Source of the DNA: Eupeodes corollae
Taxonomy: Eukaryota; Arthropoda; Insecta; Diptera; Syrphidae
Assembly (NCBI RefSeq): GCF_945859685.1
Contig: NC_079147.1
Location: 133,882,645-133,946,644, forward strand
Direction: 5' to 3'
DNA: 64,000 bases
The position numbers and the translations under genes are program-made. Each line of letters begins with the position of its first letter. The stretch's first letter is position 1. Below are positions 9,600 to 21,877 of this stretch, in pieces. The notes under the pieces are model-generated. The model saw only the letters and a list, made by a program, of their open reading frames with translations. It was not told the DNA's origin and ran no database searches.

Positions 9600-11035
9600 A
9601 AACAAAATTAATGGGGAAAACTCACAATCCGGAAATTTATTGACTCATTTTCTCAAAACAGATTACGTTTAAAATCAAGAGGGGAGCAGGAGCAGTCTGG
9701 GAACTCGCCAACTTCATCTACACACAAATGTATATATATATCCCTTATACCATATGAATGTATAGCCACAGATAGAAAAGTATGTTAGTAAAAAGAACAA
9801 GACGAGTAAAATCTGGAAACAGCTCCATCGAGTGTGAATGAATCACTTTAAAGCGATTAAGACCACTATTCCTTCACTCTTTGGCTTATGCCTGATTTCT
9901 TTTTATATTTTCAAAATTCTTCTTTCACAAGAGTCAGAGTTGGGAAGGCATTTCAAATAAATAAATGGCTTTCGCATTGCTCATTCCTAATCGAATATCA
10001 ATACTGTCTTAATTACCAAGACCCACTCAGAATGTCTGGCGTACATACCTATTATAAATTCACTGCTGCGAGATTTACTTGTTTATCCGTCTTTCAATAT
10101 TCACCACATTGACTTAGGGGAGTTTTTAATCCAAGAAGCTATTTTTCTACAGAAGTGGATATAAATAGAGCATTTACAAATAAAGTGTTTCGATGATTTT
10201 GAATTTTGTATTTAGAAAAGATGTTAAGTCACGGTTGTTTACTTATGCTACTGGCCATTAATTTGTATTATTACATTTTTATAATAAGATTTTATATATC
10301 TCTGTTGATTATTTATTTATTCGTCTTTCAAGTTACAATACTTTATGCAGACTACATTAAAATCAAACATTATATTTACAAATTGACAGTGGTAAAAACA
10401 AATTGTTACAACAAATGCATACAATAGATCTTTCTTAATATCTAATCTATTTTGATTATAGGGGTTAACTTAAAAAAAAAAACTTTGGCAAAACTTAGAA
10501 AATGGTCATCATAACATCAGAAATATATTTACCATAAATTAAAATCATGTTTATAAAAGATGTTTCTTTAAACGTGTGGTTTTCAATCTGGTAATACTCT
10601 TTGTAGGGATGGTCATTTTGGTTTTTGACAGCTGTCAATTGATTTATCATCTCTTTGGGTCCAGATTTCATAATTGCCGGGCCTTGATGACGTACCATCA
10701 TTCATCTTTAAAAAAACGTGTTTCTTATTTATCATATCCGTTAGGTGTTCTCTTGAATAAGTCCTTAAATAGTTCACTTTTTCCTAACATCTTTAAAAGT
10801 GCATTCATTATACCTGTGTGTACAAGGATGGTCCTTAAAATTAAGTTATGAAATACAGACTAATAGCTAAATTATCTGAGAAACCGAAATTGTACGATTG
10901 TATTTATGTAATTTGCTTTCCTCTCATTGTAACGAATTATCCATTTTGCGATTTCAAAAGTATAGGACTGGAATTAGACATCTGTCGAACTAAGTTATTA
11001 AACCAATTTTTTTGTCAGTTGAAAGTCTGACATTA
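9600..11035. other. Intronic stretch with no recognised feature
   Basis: This is AT-rich sequence at the acceptor end of the large intron. I found no coding motif, RNA gene or clear repeat. Confidence 0.45.
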
Positions 11036-11039
11036 ACGA

Positions 11040-11575
11040 AAATAGATCGTTTAACCATCGCACAACTCATGCAAATTATTAAAACCTACTACAAAAATTG
11101 TTATTCTGCCACAGCCACATATCGTGCTTTAAGAGGAGATTGTAAGGCCTGTGCATCATCATTTTGCTAGTACCACTAAAAATTGTCGCATTTGGGGTCT
11201 TGAGAATCCTCAAGACGCTATTACATCCACAAAAAGTCACTGTTTGGTGCGCTCTTTGGTCCAGAGGTGTGATTGTACCTTACTTCTTGGAAAACCATTA
11301 TTGAACGACTGTCGCCGTTATTTCGGAGCATTATAGTCATATGATAACTGAATTTTTTGCCTGCTGTTAAAGAATACGACTTGGAGAATATGTGGTTTCA
11401 ACAAAATGGTGCTACATGCCACACAACTCAAGCGAATATTGCTTTAATGCAAGAGACAGTTCCTTTCCGCCTAATTTCTTGTCGTGAAGATATTAACGGG
11501 CCATATAAATCATGAGATTTAACACCGCTGGATGCTTTTTGTGAAGATAAACGAAATACCGTGTTTATGCAGATA
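11040..11575 (+). mobile_element. Internally deleted mariner relic, DD41D (rosa-like)
   Basis: The N-terminal helix-turn-helix part reads LTIAQLMQIIKTYYKN then ATATYRALRGD. The middle is deleted and the sequence resumes at KNCRIWGLENPQDAITS. After frameshifts, ENMWFQQNGATCHTTQANIA and DLTPLDAF follow. The second catalytic Asp of mariner (QDGATCHT in relatives) is Asn here. The spacing to the Asp of DLTPLD is 41 residues, counting one stop, which is the DD41D spacing. Stops and the D-to-N change make it inactive. Confidence 0.8.
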
Positions 11576-11734
11576 AACTCTTAACTCCTGAGCACTTAAA
11601 AACCACTTAAAAACCAACATTCACCCATGGCTGAAATACCTCCTAAATTAGTCAGAAAGTGGACGAAAATTACGTGAAAAGAATCATTGCTTGCAACAAT
11701 TCGCGTGGTGGTCATTTAAATGATGACGTTTGAA

Positions 11735-12953
11735 CCTTATAATAAAAAAGAGGCTGGGATTCAACCTTCACTGATAACTTCCCATCCCGTCTGTCGATTT
11801 GTATTGCTTAAAAGTTTATCTATATGTACTCGTATCAATTTTTACCAAATTTGCGTACCATTTTTTGCAGATTTTATTTTTTATGAAAAAACGGATAAAA
11901 ATATTTATAAAAATTACTGAATTATCGAAAACAATATATTCTATGAAATAACAAAAGTTTGAAGCCAATATTTCTAATTTTTGAAAAGCTACATGAGTCG
12001 AAAGTAAATTTTTACCAAGCTTTAGTATTGTTTTTTTTTAAGTGTTTTATTTAAATTTTACCGAATGTTAAAAACAATATTTCTTATAAGATTAAATTAG
12101 TTTGAAGCCAATATCTACAATTTTTGAGAAGATATTTGAGTCGAAAATCAATTTTTACCAACTTTTATACATTTTTTTTAGGTTTTTATTTTTTGTAAGA
12201 AAAACTGTCGACTCGATTTTTCTCAAAATTTGTCCTAATGTTGAAAACAATATTTTTTTTAACTAAACATTAGTTCGAAGCTATTATCTCCAATGTTTGA
12301 AAATATATTTGAGTCGAATCATTTTTTACCAACTTTTGTTAATTTTTTGTAAAAAACTGTCAATACGATTTTTTTCAAAATTTTACTGAATTTTGACAAC
12401 AATATTTTTTTTAAGATAAAAGTAAATTAAAGCCAATATCTCAAAGTTTTGAAAAGATCTTTGAGTCGAAAATCAATTTTTACCAACTTTTATATATTTT
12501 TTTTAGGTTTTTATTTTTTGTAAAAAAAACTGTCAATTTGATTTTTCTCAACATTTTTCAGAATGTTGAAAACAATATTTCTTATAAGAAAAATTAAGTT
12601 TGAAGCCTAAATTTAAAGTTTTTGAAAAGATATTTGAATCGATATTCAATTTTTGAGTAATGTTTTATTTTGATTTTTATTTTTTATAAAAAAAACTGTC
12701 AATTCGATTTTTCTCAAAATTTTATTAGATGTCAAAAACATTATTTTTCGTTGCACAAAATTTGTTTGGAGATGAAATTTTTAGTCTTAAAATTTTGGAG
12801 TTGACAAATTTTTTTTCAGTTTTTTTTGATTTAAAAAAAAAACCGTTACATGGAATTTTTCCAAAAAATATACTTGTTTGTTATCACGTTCCAGTTAAAT
12901 TTTCAATTTGACAAATCCGACGCATTACAATAACTTCCTATGGGAAGTTAAAA
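11735..12953 (+). repeat. 172-bp-repeat element, second copy
   Basis: The left end AAAAAAGAGGCTGGGATTCA and then CTGATAACTTCCCATCCC matches the copy at 3285. It is followed by about four core units (TTACCAA anchors near 12016, 12157, 12326 and 12481). The right end has the same perfect palindrome TAACTTCCTATGGGAAGTTA at 12931-12950. It begins about 160 bp after the mariner relic. Confidence 0.72.
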
Positions 12954-13159
12954 ATTATCATGAACAAGAATATTTCATATGTGTTTTATTTACGTTTACT
13001 TTTAAAACCGCAAAATGGATAACCCTGTATAACAGATAACATAAAACTTTTTAAAATCCTATGTGGAAAAACAACACACTTAATGTTTTTGAAAGTGCTG
13101 GCTGCATCTTTCTGTGTTATTATCTGCATATCAAAATGTATTTGAAGATTATAAATCTA

Positions 13160-13356
13160 TTGGTTCTCAATATATGGGCGACGAAAAAAACATCGCGTTC
13201 GCACGGACGTATAAACATACGAACACACGCACACATAGGCATCTCTCTATAAATCCTGTATTTAGATTCTAGAGACCTTGAAATGTCGAAAAATGTCAAA
13301 ATTTTTAGTTCGACAAATCGGACCCATTATAATAACTTCCTTTGGGCAGTTAATAA
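13160..13356 (+). repeat. 172-bp-repeat element, detached right end
   Basis: This is a second right end, with the GGGCGACGAAAAAAACATCG and ACGGACGT words, then CGACAAATCGGACCCATTAT and a degraded palindrome (TAACTTCCTTTGGGCAGTTA). It lies 200 bp beyond the intact right end at 12950, so either two copies abut or a duplication of the end occurred. Confidence 0.6.
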
Positions 13357-13359
13357 GAT

Positions 13360-14825
13360 TCAATATGAAGCAGTCAATTCTATCTTGACCGGAATTATTA
13401 GCAAAAATTAAGGAAAGTTAATGCACTATGTTTTACTATTTTTAAAAAACGGTGTCTTTTAAGGAAACATACATTGAATATTATTTCACTGATAGCATTT
13501 GATTTGTCATCCATAAAATTAATAAAAATTTACAAATAAATTAATTTTGAGTTGCTTTGAATATTAAAGAACTTGGTTTTTGTTCAATGTGCCATTTTTC
13601 ATACAATTCTGGAAAAGGGTTGTATGTTGTACACTTCTGTAATTTTTATAGTTAGATCCAGTAGCTTCATATATTTAACTAGAAATCATGCACATTTTCT
13701 AAATCCTACTATTATAACAAACTATTTTATGTAAGCGGGCCACAATCGTTTTTTCGTTCTGTTCGTTTGTGGTGAGTTAATAGACTAAGCTACTTTTGCA
13801 GAAAATAAAAAAATACTCCCTATCATCATAAAAGTTTTAAGATACTCTTGGGGAGATACAAATAAAGGTACCAATTTAAAAAGCCACCGGCCACTGGTGT
13901 CCCAGCGTAATATAAATTTTAATTACTTTTTTATAACAATCAGGTATCCCCCAAAAATAAAATTTTAATATAAGCAACAAAATGCAAATTGCTTACATTA
14001 AAACATTTTTAAAAAAGAGCCTTTTTTAATCAAATTTAATTTGCACTGGCTTTTTTTAATTATTTATACTTATGTATATATTTAGAATATCCAAAACGTA
14101 TAAATTAATGTAGTCAACATCCATCATCATTATGTAGCTTTTCTAGGTTTTTGTAAAAGTTAAGTGTTAAATTTCGAATTTTTTGACGTTCGCGTCGTCG
14201 CTCGTCGTCGTTTGTCGTCATCATCGCAGGTCGTAAAGCATATTAAACTTTTTGAACTTTGTTACTTAACATATATTTTATTGTATAAAGTTTGGGTGTG
14301 AGTACAGAATAAATGCTATGATGCTAGATAATTATGACATTAGGTATAGTACAGCTTCGTTTAAGACTCGCTCTGGAAATGACGTTAATAGAGAAGGGCA
14401 CTTACAATCATTGATTGATTGATGAGGTTGGTTTGAAATGATTTGAAATGTTAATTTGCATGATAACGTCATATGTCTGTGTAGATTATGTATCTACCTA
14501 CACATTAGGATTTAGGATGATTCATCACAATCTATATTTCTAAATTTAAGATGCATGTCACACTTTCACTGATAAACAAAAGTTTAGCTATATTAAAATA
14601 AATAAGCATATGAATTTAAAGTCGAGTTCTAATTTCGAAAACCAAATTTTTGTATTTCAATACTTAAGGTTTTGTAAATAAAATATATTTTATTTATTTC
14701 AAATTTATAACACTTTCTTTTCTTTATTTCATCAATAAGAAGTTATACTCCCTTATAGACATAGATACAATTATCATAATTATATAAAATAGATACCAAA
14801 ATTATCATTGAATAAAATTGTTAAT
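13360..14825. other. Intronic stretch with no recognised feature
   Basis: I found no coding motif here. There is a short CGTCG-rich patch at 14186-14230 in otherwise AT-rich DNA. Confidence 0.45.
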
Positions 14826-14829
14826 TAAA

Positions 14830-15600
14830 ATTATTACAATATTATAGTTGCATATTTATTTCGTTTAAAACATATAATTTACAAGTTGCTCTATCCCTGA
14901 TGCAACGAAAAATTGACTCATTTGGGCCATAGCTAGCACGATAAAAAAAATTCGTATTACTCGTAGTATAATCAGAGACATTTCTTAGGTGAACGCTAAT
15001 TTTAATAAAGTTTAATAAATTTGTCCAGTTGACGTGATACGTTAAAAAAGTTATAAAGATTAATGAACATAACAAATAAGCAACAACGTCGACTTTCCAG
15101 TTTAATTTATAGATCATATAATATCTAGTAAACCTATTTTGAACTTTCTCAATTCTTCTATAATGAGTTTCTATAAAACGGATTCCAAACTTTACTTGAG
15201 TATTCAAAAACAGATCTTACCAGAATATTTGAATTATATTGTGTTGGTCTTTAAAAACCGTGAATTTGATTGGCCTTATTGACCATGTTATCAAAATGTG
15301 GCACAAACAGGAGTTTTACATCTAACACTTAGATTTATGGTTTGTCATTAACAAATAATAGAAATAATAACGGACCCAAATAACTACCTTGAGGATAGCC
15401 AGATGGGACACTTATATTGTCAAAACAGCAGTCTTCTATTTTTACTTTTTGTGTCCTATTGAAGATATCGGATTTTATTTAAAAGCACCCTATGATTCAC
15501 ACGGTCAAATTCTTTGGCATATTTGGATACATTAAGATGGACATCATTACTTTGACACCATTCAGTCAATTTAAACAATTCTTTAATAAGTTAGTGACAC
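14830..15600 (-). mobile_element. Non-LTR retrotransposon relic (RT blocks and C-terminal thumb)
   Basis: On the minus strand, from 15580 down, the translation reads KEFDRVNHRVLLNKI (the FDxVxH block), then SVPSGYPQGSYLGPLLFLLF and VNDKP (the PQGSxLGPLLFxxFVND block). The YADD block is deleted, and the C-terminal part follows: YRRIEKVQNRFTRYYMIYKL, LRNVSDYTTSNTNFFYRASYG and PNESIFRCIRD. The block order matches jockey/CR1-type insect LINEs. Internal deletion, stops and frameshifts show that it is dead. Confidence 0.78.
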
Positions 15601-15924
15601 TTTAAATAAACACTATATTTTACGATAGAACTTTATTGAAAATCTCTGGGAAAAGTATGTGGAGCTAAAATTAGCCTATGTAGAGAAGTAAAGATATTTT
15701 TCCACCGAAGGTTAGAATTTCAGTATAGAAAAGTAAAGCACTAGCATAAGCGAAAGGTAATTTGAAAAATACCAACCGTTGACGCATCTAACAACCTTGA
15801 ACTTACATCTTAAAATAAAGCCTTCAAATATTTGTTTTAAAAACCAGTCTTTTAAAAAAAGATATTCTAAAGCATAATTAGAATCACAATTAAATGATAA
15901 TGAGGAATTTCCAACTTTCAAATT

Positions 15925-15950
15925 ACCTGCAAAGTAAAACAAAAAAGAAA
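15925..15950 (-). promoter_or_regulatory. Candidate recursive splice (ratchet) site in the large intron
   Basis: On the minus strand a long pyrimidine tract (TTTCTTTTTTGTTTTACTTT) runs into GCAG followed directly by GTAATTTG. The acceptor AG ends at 15927 and the donor-like GT starts at 15926. Joined 3' and 5' splice consensus with a strong pyrimidine tract is the known form of ratchet sites in long fly introns. The donor half is not the perfect GTAAGT. It could instead be the acceptor of an unannotated exon, since the frame after it stays open to 15712. Confidence 0.35.
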
Positions 15951-15959
15951 TATCAAAAC

Positions 15960-16600
15960 ATCACCCTCTTCTTTCCAACGTAGAATTAATTATAAAACGT
16001 AGAAGATACACAAACCTTAACACCTCCATATAAAGAAATAAAGACACTATTTCAGTAGCAAATTTTATTTTTAATTGTTTATAGCGAAATAATTTTATAT
16101 TTTACTCTTATACGTGCGTCGCAGCTCGCAGGATATTATTTAAGCTGACTCTTCTCATGCTCCAACCTCTGCTGGTAGCTCTTATCCCGATATGATTCAT
16201 TCATGGGAAATTGAAATGTATATTCGCCTTGGCTTGGGCACAATGCCACCACATGCCAAGTACCAAAACGAATCCAAAAATAATTTATGCTAGGCGCAGT
16301 CTTAAAAGAATTTTCCGCGAAAGCAATTATTTTGTTGGCATTCTCACATCGTCTCTGCCTCTCTAGCTAGCTTAATCCCAATTCCAACCATTTCGTTTGC
16401 AAACTTAAAAGCTTGAAGCTGTTTGGCGTGATTTTAATTTCAGTTATTTTTCCTTGCTCAATTTTGTGCGTTTCGTGTTTTTTCTTTTCTGTTTTCCTTA
16501 AGATAAATTTATGAACAACTGTAAGGCCAACTTTTGGATTTGTAAAAAAAAAATAAAGTTAAATGGCTATTATTTATGAAACGTAACTGTTTGCAAATCG
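15960..16600. other. Unassigned intronic stretch of more balanced composition
   Basis: Positions 16100-16450 are less AT-rich than their surroundings and show no transposon motif or ORF. I cannot assign a function; it may be unique intronic sequence. Confidence 0.35.
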
Positions 16601-17170
16601 ACAAAAAAAGTTTGGGATGTGAACCACGTTAATAACTTCCCATTGATACTCATCCGTCTCTCTAAACATAACAATATTTTGTGTAAGATACAATATTTTG
16701 AAGTCAATTTCTATCTTTGTTCTCTTAAACCGTAACCTATCAGTGTCTTGATGTTTTGGTTCTGTGTTTTTAAAAAAAAGTTGTCTTTTGGATTTTTCTA
16801 CAAAATAAACTAAAAGCTACAACAAATTTTTGCTGTCATGTTTACCACTTTAGTCACGTTTTTACTCCTTGTAAGATAATTATCTTATGTTTTCAACAAT
16901 ATTGTGCATAGAATGAAATACCTAATTTTAAAGTCAAAGTCTTCATTTATATACGAGATACTCGAGTTGAACACCGATTTTTACAAAATATTACTTAATT
17001 ATAAGACATTAATATTATTAACATAAAATTAGTTTGCAAGCAATAGCTGTAATTGTTGCCAATATATTTTAATGGAAAATCAGTTTATACCAATTTTGAA
17101 AAGCGTTTTTGTAAATTTTTATTTTTAAAGATATATTTGGGGTCAAGCCAATATTTCACTTTCACTAAAT
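16600..17170 (+). repeat. Diverged copy of the 172-bp-repeat element
   Basis: The left end is recognisable in GTTTGGGATGTGAACCACGT then TAATAACTTCCCAT and CATCCGTCTCTC. Inside, phrases such as TCATTTATATACGAGATA and AATTTTTACAAAATATTAC resemble core units. No right-end palindrome was found. Confidence 0.5.
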
Positions 17171-17734
17171 TGCTATAATAGTTAAAAACCTTCTTTGAAA
17201 AGTCTTTTTGCATATTTTGATGTTATCATCTATTTTATTATCATTTTCAAAAATGTTCGTTATATAATAAATTTTCTTCACTTTTTATAACAGACTATAA
17301 AAAGCGGTAGAATCAAAAATCGCTGCACAGGTAAATCTGGGTTTGAAAACTGAAAATTTGTTAATATTGTAAATGAAACTGAATCCGAAATTTAATGCAT
17401 ATTGATAGACGAGCAAAATTTAACAAAAATAAAAACACTAAGCTAATATCAGGTAAGTAGAAGCACTGTGACCGCAATCTTGCTTGAAAAGTTAGTGTTC
17501 AAGAAATCTGTCGAAATATTTTGAAGCAACCGTTTACGACTCCAGCAGAACTTTCTTTTACATTAATTTAATTCATTTATCTGTTGCCTATAGCTATAGT
17601 AACTACCTACATACATAACTTTTTATTATCTTCTTGTCTGACGAAGGAGATCAAAATAATTTATTTTTGGAAATGAACGCAAGTATTTATTCGTTTTTAA
17701 TAAAATTATCACTGCTTTTTGACTGATTTTAGTG

Positions 17735-17835
17735 CCGAAACAGACGACGACGACGGCAAACGGCGGCGGCCGGCGCGGTGAGCTTCTGCGACGATAGGCG
17801 GAGAGCGACACATCAACAAGCAACATGGACAAGAA
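17735..17835. other. GC-rich island inside AT-rich intron
   Basis: About 100 bp with repeated GACGACGACGACGGC and GGCGGCGGCCGGCGCG words stand out sharply from the AT-rich flanks. Overlapping minus-strand translation is Arg/Pro/Val-rich and looks like a by-product of the repeat. It could be a promoter or 5' UTR of a nested or alternative transcript. Nothing else supports that. Confidence 0.3.
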
Positions 17836-18299
17836 AGAGAGTATTCGGGACGGACAGAGCAAGTGGATCAAATAATTAGGTATCCTTATTTGAATGCGGA
17901 ATAAGGTAAAGCAGTCGTAATGGATATTGTAATCCATTTGATTTATGTTGATTTTTACGGATATCAAAAAAAAAGAAGAAAATAAACTAAGTGATTTCAG
18001 TTTAGTTAAGTTTAGTCTTTTTATGGCTTTTGGTAAATATTTATGACTTTTGGGTTTGGGTTTTTAATTGAACATTTACAAATATTATTTTATTAAATTT
18101 ATTTGAAGTTTGGTTAAAATAAATTAGCTGTATTCATTACCATCCCTACAATACTGTGTTAAAATAAGGTGGGAGCTTTTTGTTTATTAACTTTTACCGC
18201 AATTAAATTTGAGTTTTCAATTAAAATTATAATGACTCTCTTAAAATACGAATAAGTCGTTATTCTGTATCTTCCACAAATTTTATATGTGAAAATAGG

Positions 18300-18500
18300 T
18301 CCACACACCCGTTTTCTTCTTAAAATATTAGAGGTGACACTAATTTTTTCAGGTTTTGTGATTAATAGAAAAACTATTAATTTATTTTTTCAAAATTATA
18401 TTTGTTTGGTATCAGGTCAAAATATAAAATAAAAACACTGTAATAAAGTCGATATCCTTACTTGTTCTTGAGATATGGACACCGAAAAAACCTTAAGAAT
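18300..18500 (+). repeat. Possible diverged right-hand part of the 172-bp-repeat element
   Basis: GAGGTGACACTAATTTTTTC and then TTGTTCTTGAGATATGGACA resemble the region just before the right end in better copies. Similarity is weak. Confidence 0.35.
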
Positions 18501-21220
18501 TTTCAATAAAATCTTCCAAAAATTACATGCAAAAGAGACCAAACGGTGGAGATATATACTTACTTCTTCAACCAGTACCCTCAGGTTTAAACTTTTCAAA
18601 AAAAACTATTATTTAACATTACAGAAGCACTTATGGCCAAATTCGGAAACGAAATATTCCAATACCCACTTAGAAATTTGAAAGCTATTTACTGTCGAAG
18701 CTATGAGTTTGAGGAAAAATAGTGAACGGAAGCTAATTTAGTATATTTTACTCAATCTTCTATTGACAATAAGGTCGTAACTTGAATTACGGTCGCAATA
18801 CTGTATGGGTCATAATACTATACTTAAAATACTGCATGCCAAAGTCCTGTTTTAAAAAATTCGATATGAACCAAATTTTGTGTGGTAAATGTTCCTTAGA
18901 ACATAAATACGTATTTCAAAATTGTAGTTGTTTCAAACTCTGTATCTCAAAATACATTTTTGAGAATAAGCTTTTATGTATTTTTAAAAATTTGTAGTAA
19001 CACTTCATTGCAAAACATTTCAAGAAAATTAAATTTATTTATCTCTTTGAATAAACGTGAATTTCTGTTTCTAAGATATTATAAAATTATTCTTTTATTT
19101 ATGAAGAATGTTGGTGTTTGCAGTTAACAATGTTTTGAAATACAGAATGTTGATCATGTAGAATTCTGGAGAACAGATTTTTTTTATTTTAAATGACCCA
19201 AAAAGTATATAACACATATTTTTAATTATGAGATCTTCTATGATGTTTGCTTTCCTCTTAAAAAGGAAAATATTAAACTGAAATACCTCATGGGTTATAA
19301 ACCTAGACTAAGTACAACATAGAAGTATGTAGCTGTATATATTTTCTCCTTGTTTCTTTCAAATGAAATTAATATTATAAAACAGTATCTTCACGTTCGC
19401 AAAGTTTCTGTAGTACTGTTGAATATGTTTTTATTGTCAATTGCTTCTGGCAATCACAAGGATTAACGATCGTTATTAAGCCACAACAACGGTTACGTAG
19501 ATGTATAATATAGATACATACATATATATTCAAAAGTCAATACAACGCATAACCATAGAAAGCTCCTTTAAAAAAAGAACAAAAACATAACCAACGAATA
19601 CAGACAAAGGCGGATGTAATCTCTAATTATGTGCTGGGAAATAAAAACAAAGTGTTTATGTATATACAAAAATGATAAAGTTTCGGGATATATGTACAGA
19701 TATGTACGCTTTCTGTGTTTGCAACTGTTAGCAACCAGTCCCGGATTGAACAATAGATGGACTCAAAAATGGCTTAGTGACGTTTTCACTAAGACATAAT
19801 TCCCAAGCTTAAATCCCCAATTCTGATATCTCCAATTCGAAATCTCGAACGCCAAAATCTCCAAAGAGAAAACCCACATGTCAAAAATATGATTTTCAAA
19901 ATCGAGCGAAAACATAAGTTTTTGACCTATTATTTGATATAATTAAAGTTCCTTTAAGTTTTATTGCAACTATGAACTTTCAAGAAGTAAATAAGATATT
20001 GTTTATATTTTATCTGAAAATCGAATATGAAGGATTATTGAAAGACTATAAGTTCGGAAAATTACCACAAGTTTCACTCACAAAAATATTTTAGAAAGTA
20101 ATTTCACTAAAAACTTAGGTGATGCAGAGGTTTTTGAAGTTGGATTCAAACAAAGGACATCAAGGAATCTTCGGAATACTAAAATTTTACTGCCACTTTT
20201 AAAACATTGTGTATCAGTGCAATTTTTGTCATGTTATTAAGGTGAAAGGAAAGAAGTCATGAAAGTTACACAAGATAAATGCAGTGTCAGTAGACGAAAG
20301 TGAGAATTGGGAATTTGGAGGTTTCTTGGGAATTTCGACATTTAAAATTGAACCCTGGATATTTATTTCATGTAAATTTCCTCCTGGAGGAAAAACTTCA
20401 CTCAAATATTCAAATGAAGCAAAATCTGAACTTTTAGCATATGAACATCATGTTAGCGTTAGAACTTTGTATGCATTTTGACAACTTTAACTTACAATAA
20501 TTCTTTACATACAATATAAAAAAAATGCCTAAGGAAATATATCAAATTGTCCATTATATCGTTATACAATGTATAACCACATCCAAATCTAAAGAATCTT
20601 ACGGCTAATTTCTTGACAAAATTCTAGTCTTTAAATCTCGGTTTATTGATGAATTCGAACTCAATTGAGTTAGAACTCATTTCATCATCAGAGGTTACAA
20701 CTCAGATTTAGATCCCAGTTTGAGATAGAACTTTAATTTTTAAGACCCTCATATTTGGCAGTGTAGGATATTAGTAATTTTTAATTTAGAAAAAATTTGT
20801 TTTTACTTTTTTTAAGGACCTAATTTTTAGATCCATTCCGGTTTGGGATTAAATTTCAGACCAGAAGAACATTTAATGTGCAATAATAAAATATTTAAAA
20901 ATATTATATTAATATGGTCGGTTTGCCAGTCATAAATAGAAGCTGCATTATGTAAAATGTTATGAACCTTGAAAGTTTCGTAAAGTTTAAAAGTTACATT
21001 TACCCATAGAAATATTTACTTATCGTGCCCTTTATTTCAGTTTTATTTGTTTTTCACATCAAAGGGTTTATTTTAGTTTAAAATGACTTTTGAGTCTGAA
21101 CAGAAAGACAAAAGAGCTTCGTAATTAAATTATGCCAAAAAATAACATCGAATTTCAAATAAAAGAGTAGATAAATCTGTTTATATGCGTGGTTACTTCC
21201 TTATTTCAAAAAATCATAAC
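18500..21220. other. Intronic stretch with no firm feature
   Basis: I found no coding motif. The pieces at 19800-19865 and 20300-20355 share GGGAATT/AATTCCC-like words in inverted order and may be the ends of a worn MITE, but the match is too weak to call. Confidence 0.35.
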
Positions 21221-21224
21221 ACAA

Positions 21225-21710
21225 AAAGTATTGGCAATATTGGTTCCGTTGGGCTCCAATATCGCATGTTTTGTTTGTTCAAACATCCTGAAATATGGTT
21301 TTGGAAGGCTTCACATGCATTTTTTCGTTAAACATAATCGCGTGGATTAAGTTGTTGCACCACTGTCAATTTGTATGGGTGAAAATTACGTTAATCGACT
21401 AGAAATCCCTAAGCAGCCGAATGTTTGTGTGCAGATCGCCTAGGGGATTTCAAAATCGCCGCTCTTACCCTTTCGATGTTTTTTGGCGTCCGGACGGTTC
21501 TAGAAGGTACATTATGTTTATTCTGCACACTACCTATTGGACGTGTCCACCCACAAGCAAATCGATTTCCGATCAGACCCACGACCTGCAGGTGCGATAT
21601 TGAAATTGTTTCTTAAAGCTCAATTGTGATGATCGAATGGCTGAAAGAAAAGTAAAACTCCACGGTGAACGCGCGGTCTTGCTTTGTCTTGCCATAAACT
21701 AGCCGCTCAG
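21225..21710 (-). mobile_element. Mariner-superfamily transposase relic, N-terminal two thirds
   Basis: On the minus strand and across frameshifts the translation gives FNIAPAGR, then GSVQNKHNVPSRTVRTPKNI, ERVRAAILKSPRRSAHKHSA and ALGISSR. These are the second helix-turn-helix and linker of mariner-type transposases. VVQQLNPRDYV, NACEAF, and CLNKQNMRYWSPTEPILP then run through the region before the second catalytic residue. It stops there, so the catalytic C-terminus is absent. The sequence differs from the two DD41D relics and belongs to another mariner lineage. Confidence 0.75.
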
Positions 21711-21877
21711 TTGCTAGAGTTTCAGATAAGGAAATAACCACGCCCCGCCCTGTAGAAGGCAAGATGCCCGTTTTTAGTTTTATGTGCATCAGAAGAAATA
21801 CTCAAAAAACTAAACTTTCGTCAATATGTTTGCATTATTCATTTAACACAAGATTTTCTAGAAATGTTCAATAAAAT

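Noticed and set aside
17626..17967. 113-codon minus-strand frame over the GC island
   Set aside because: The only unusual part is Arg/Pro/Val repeats from the GC-rich words; no domain or family match.
19800..20355. Possible MITE with AATTCCC-type inverted ends
   Set aside because: The two ends match only in short words; no target duplication or second copy in the window.
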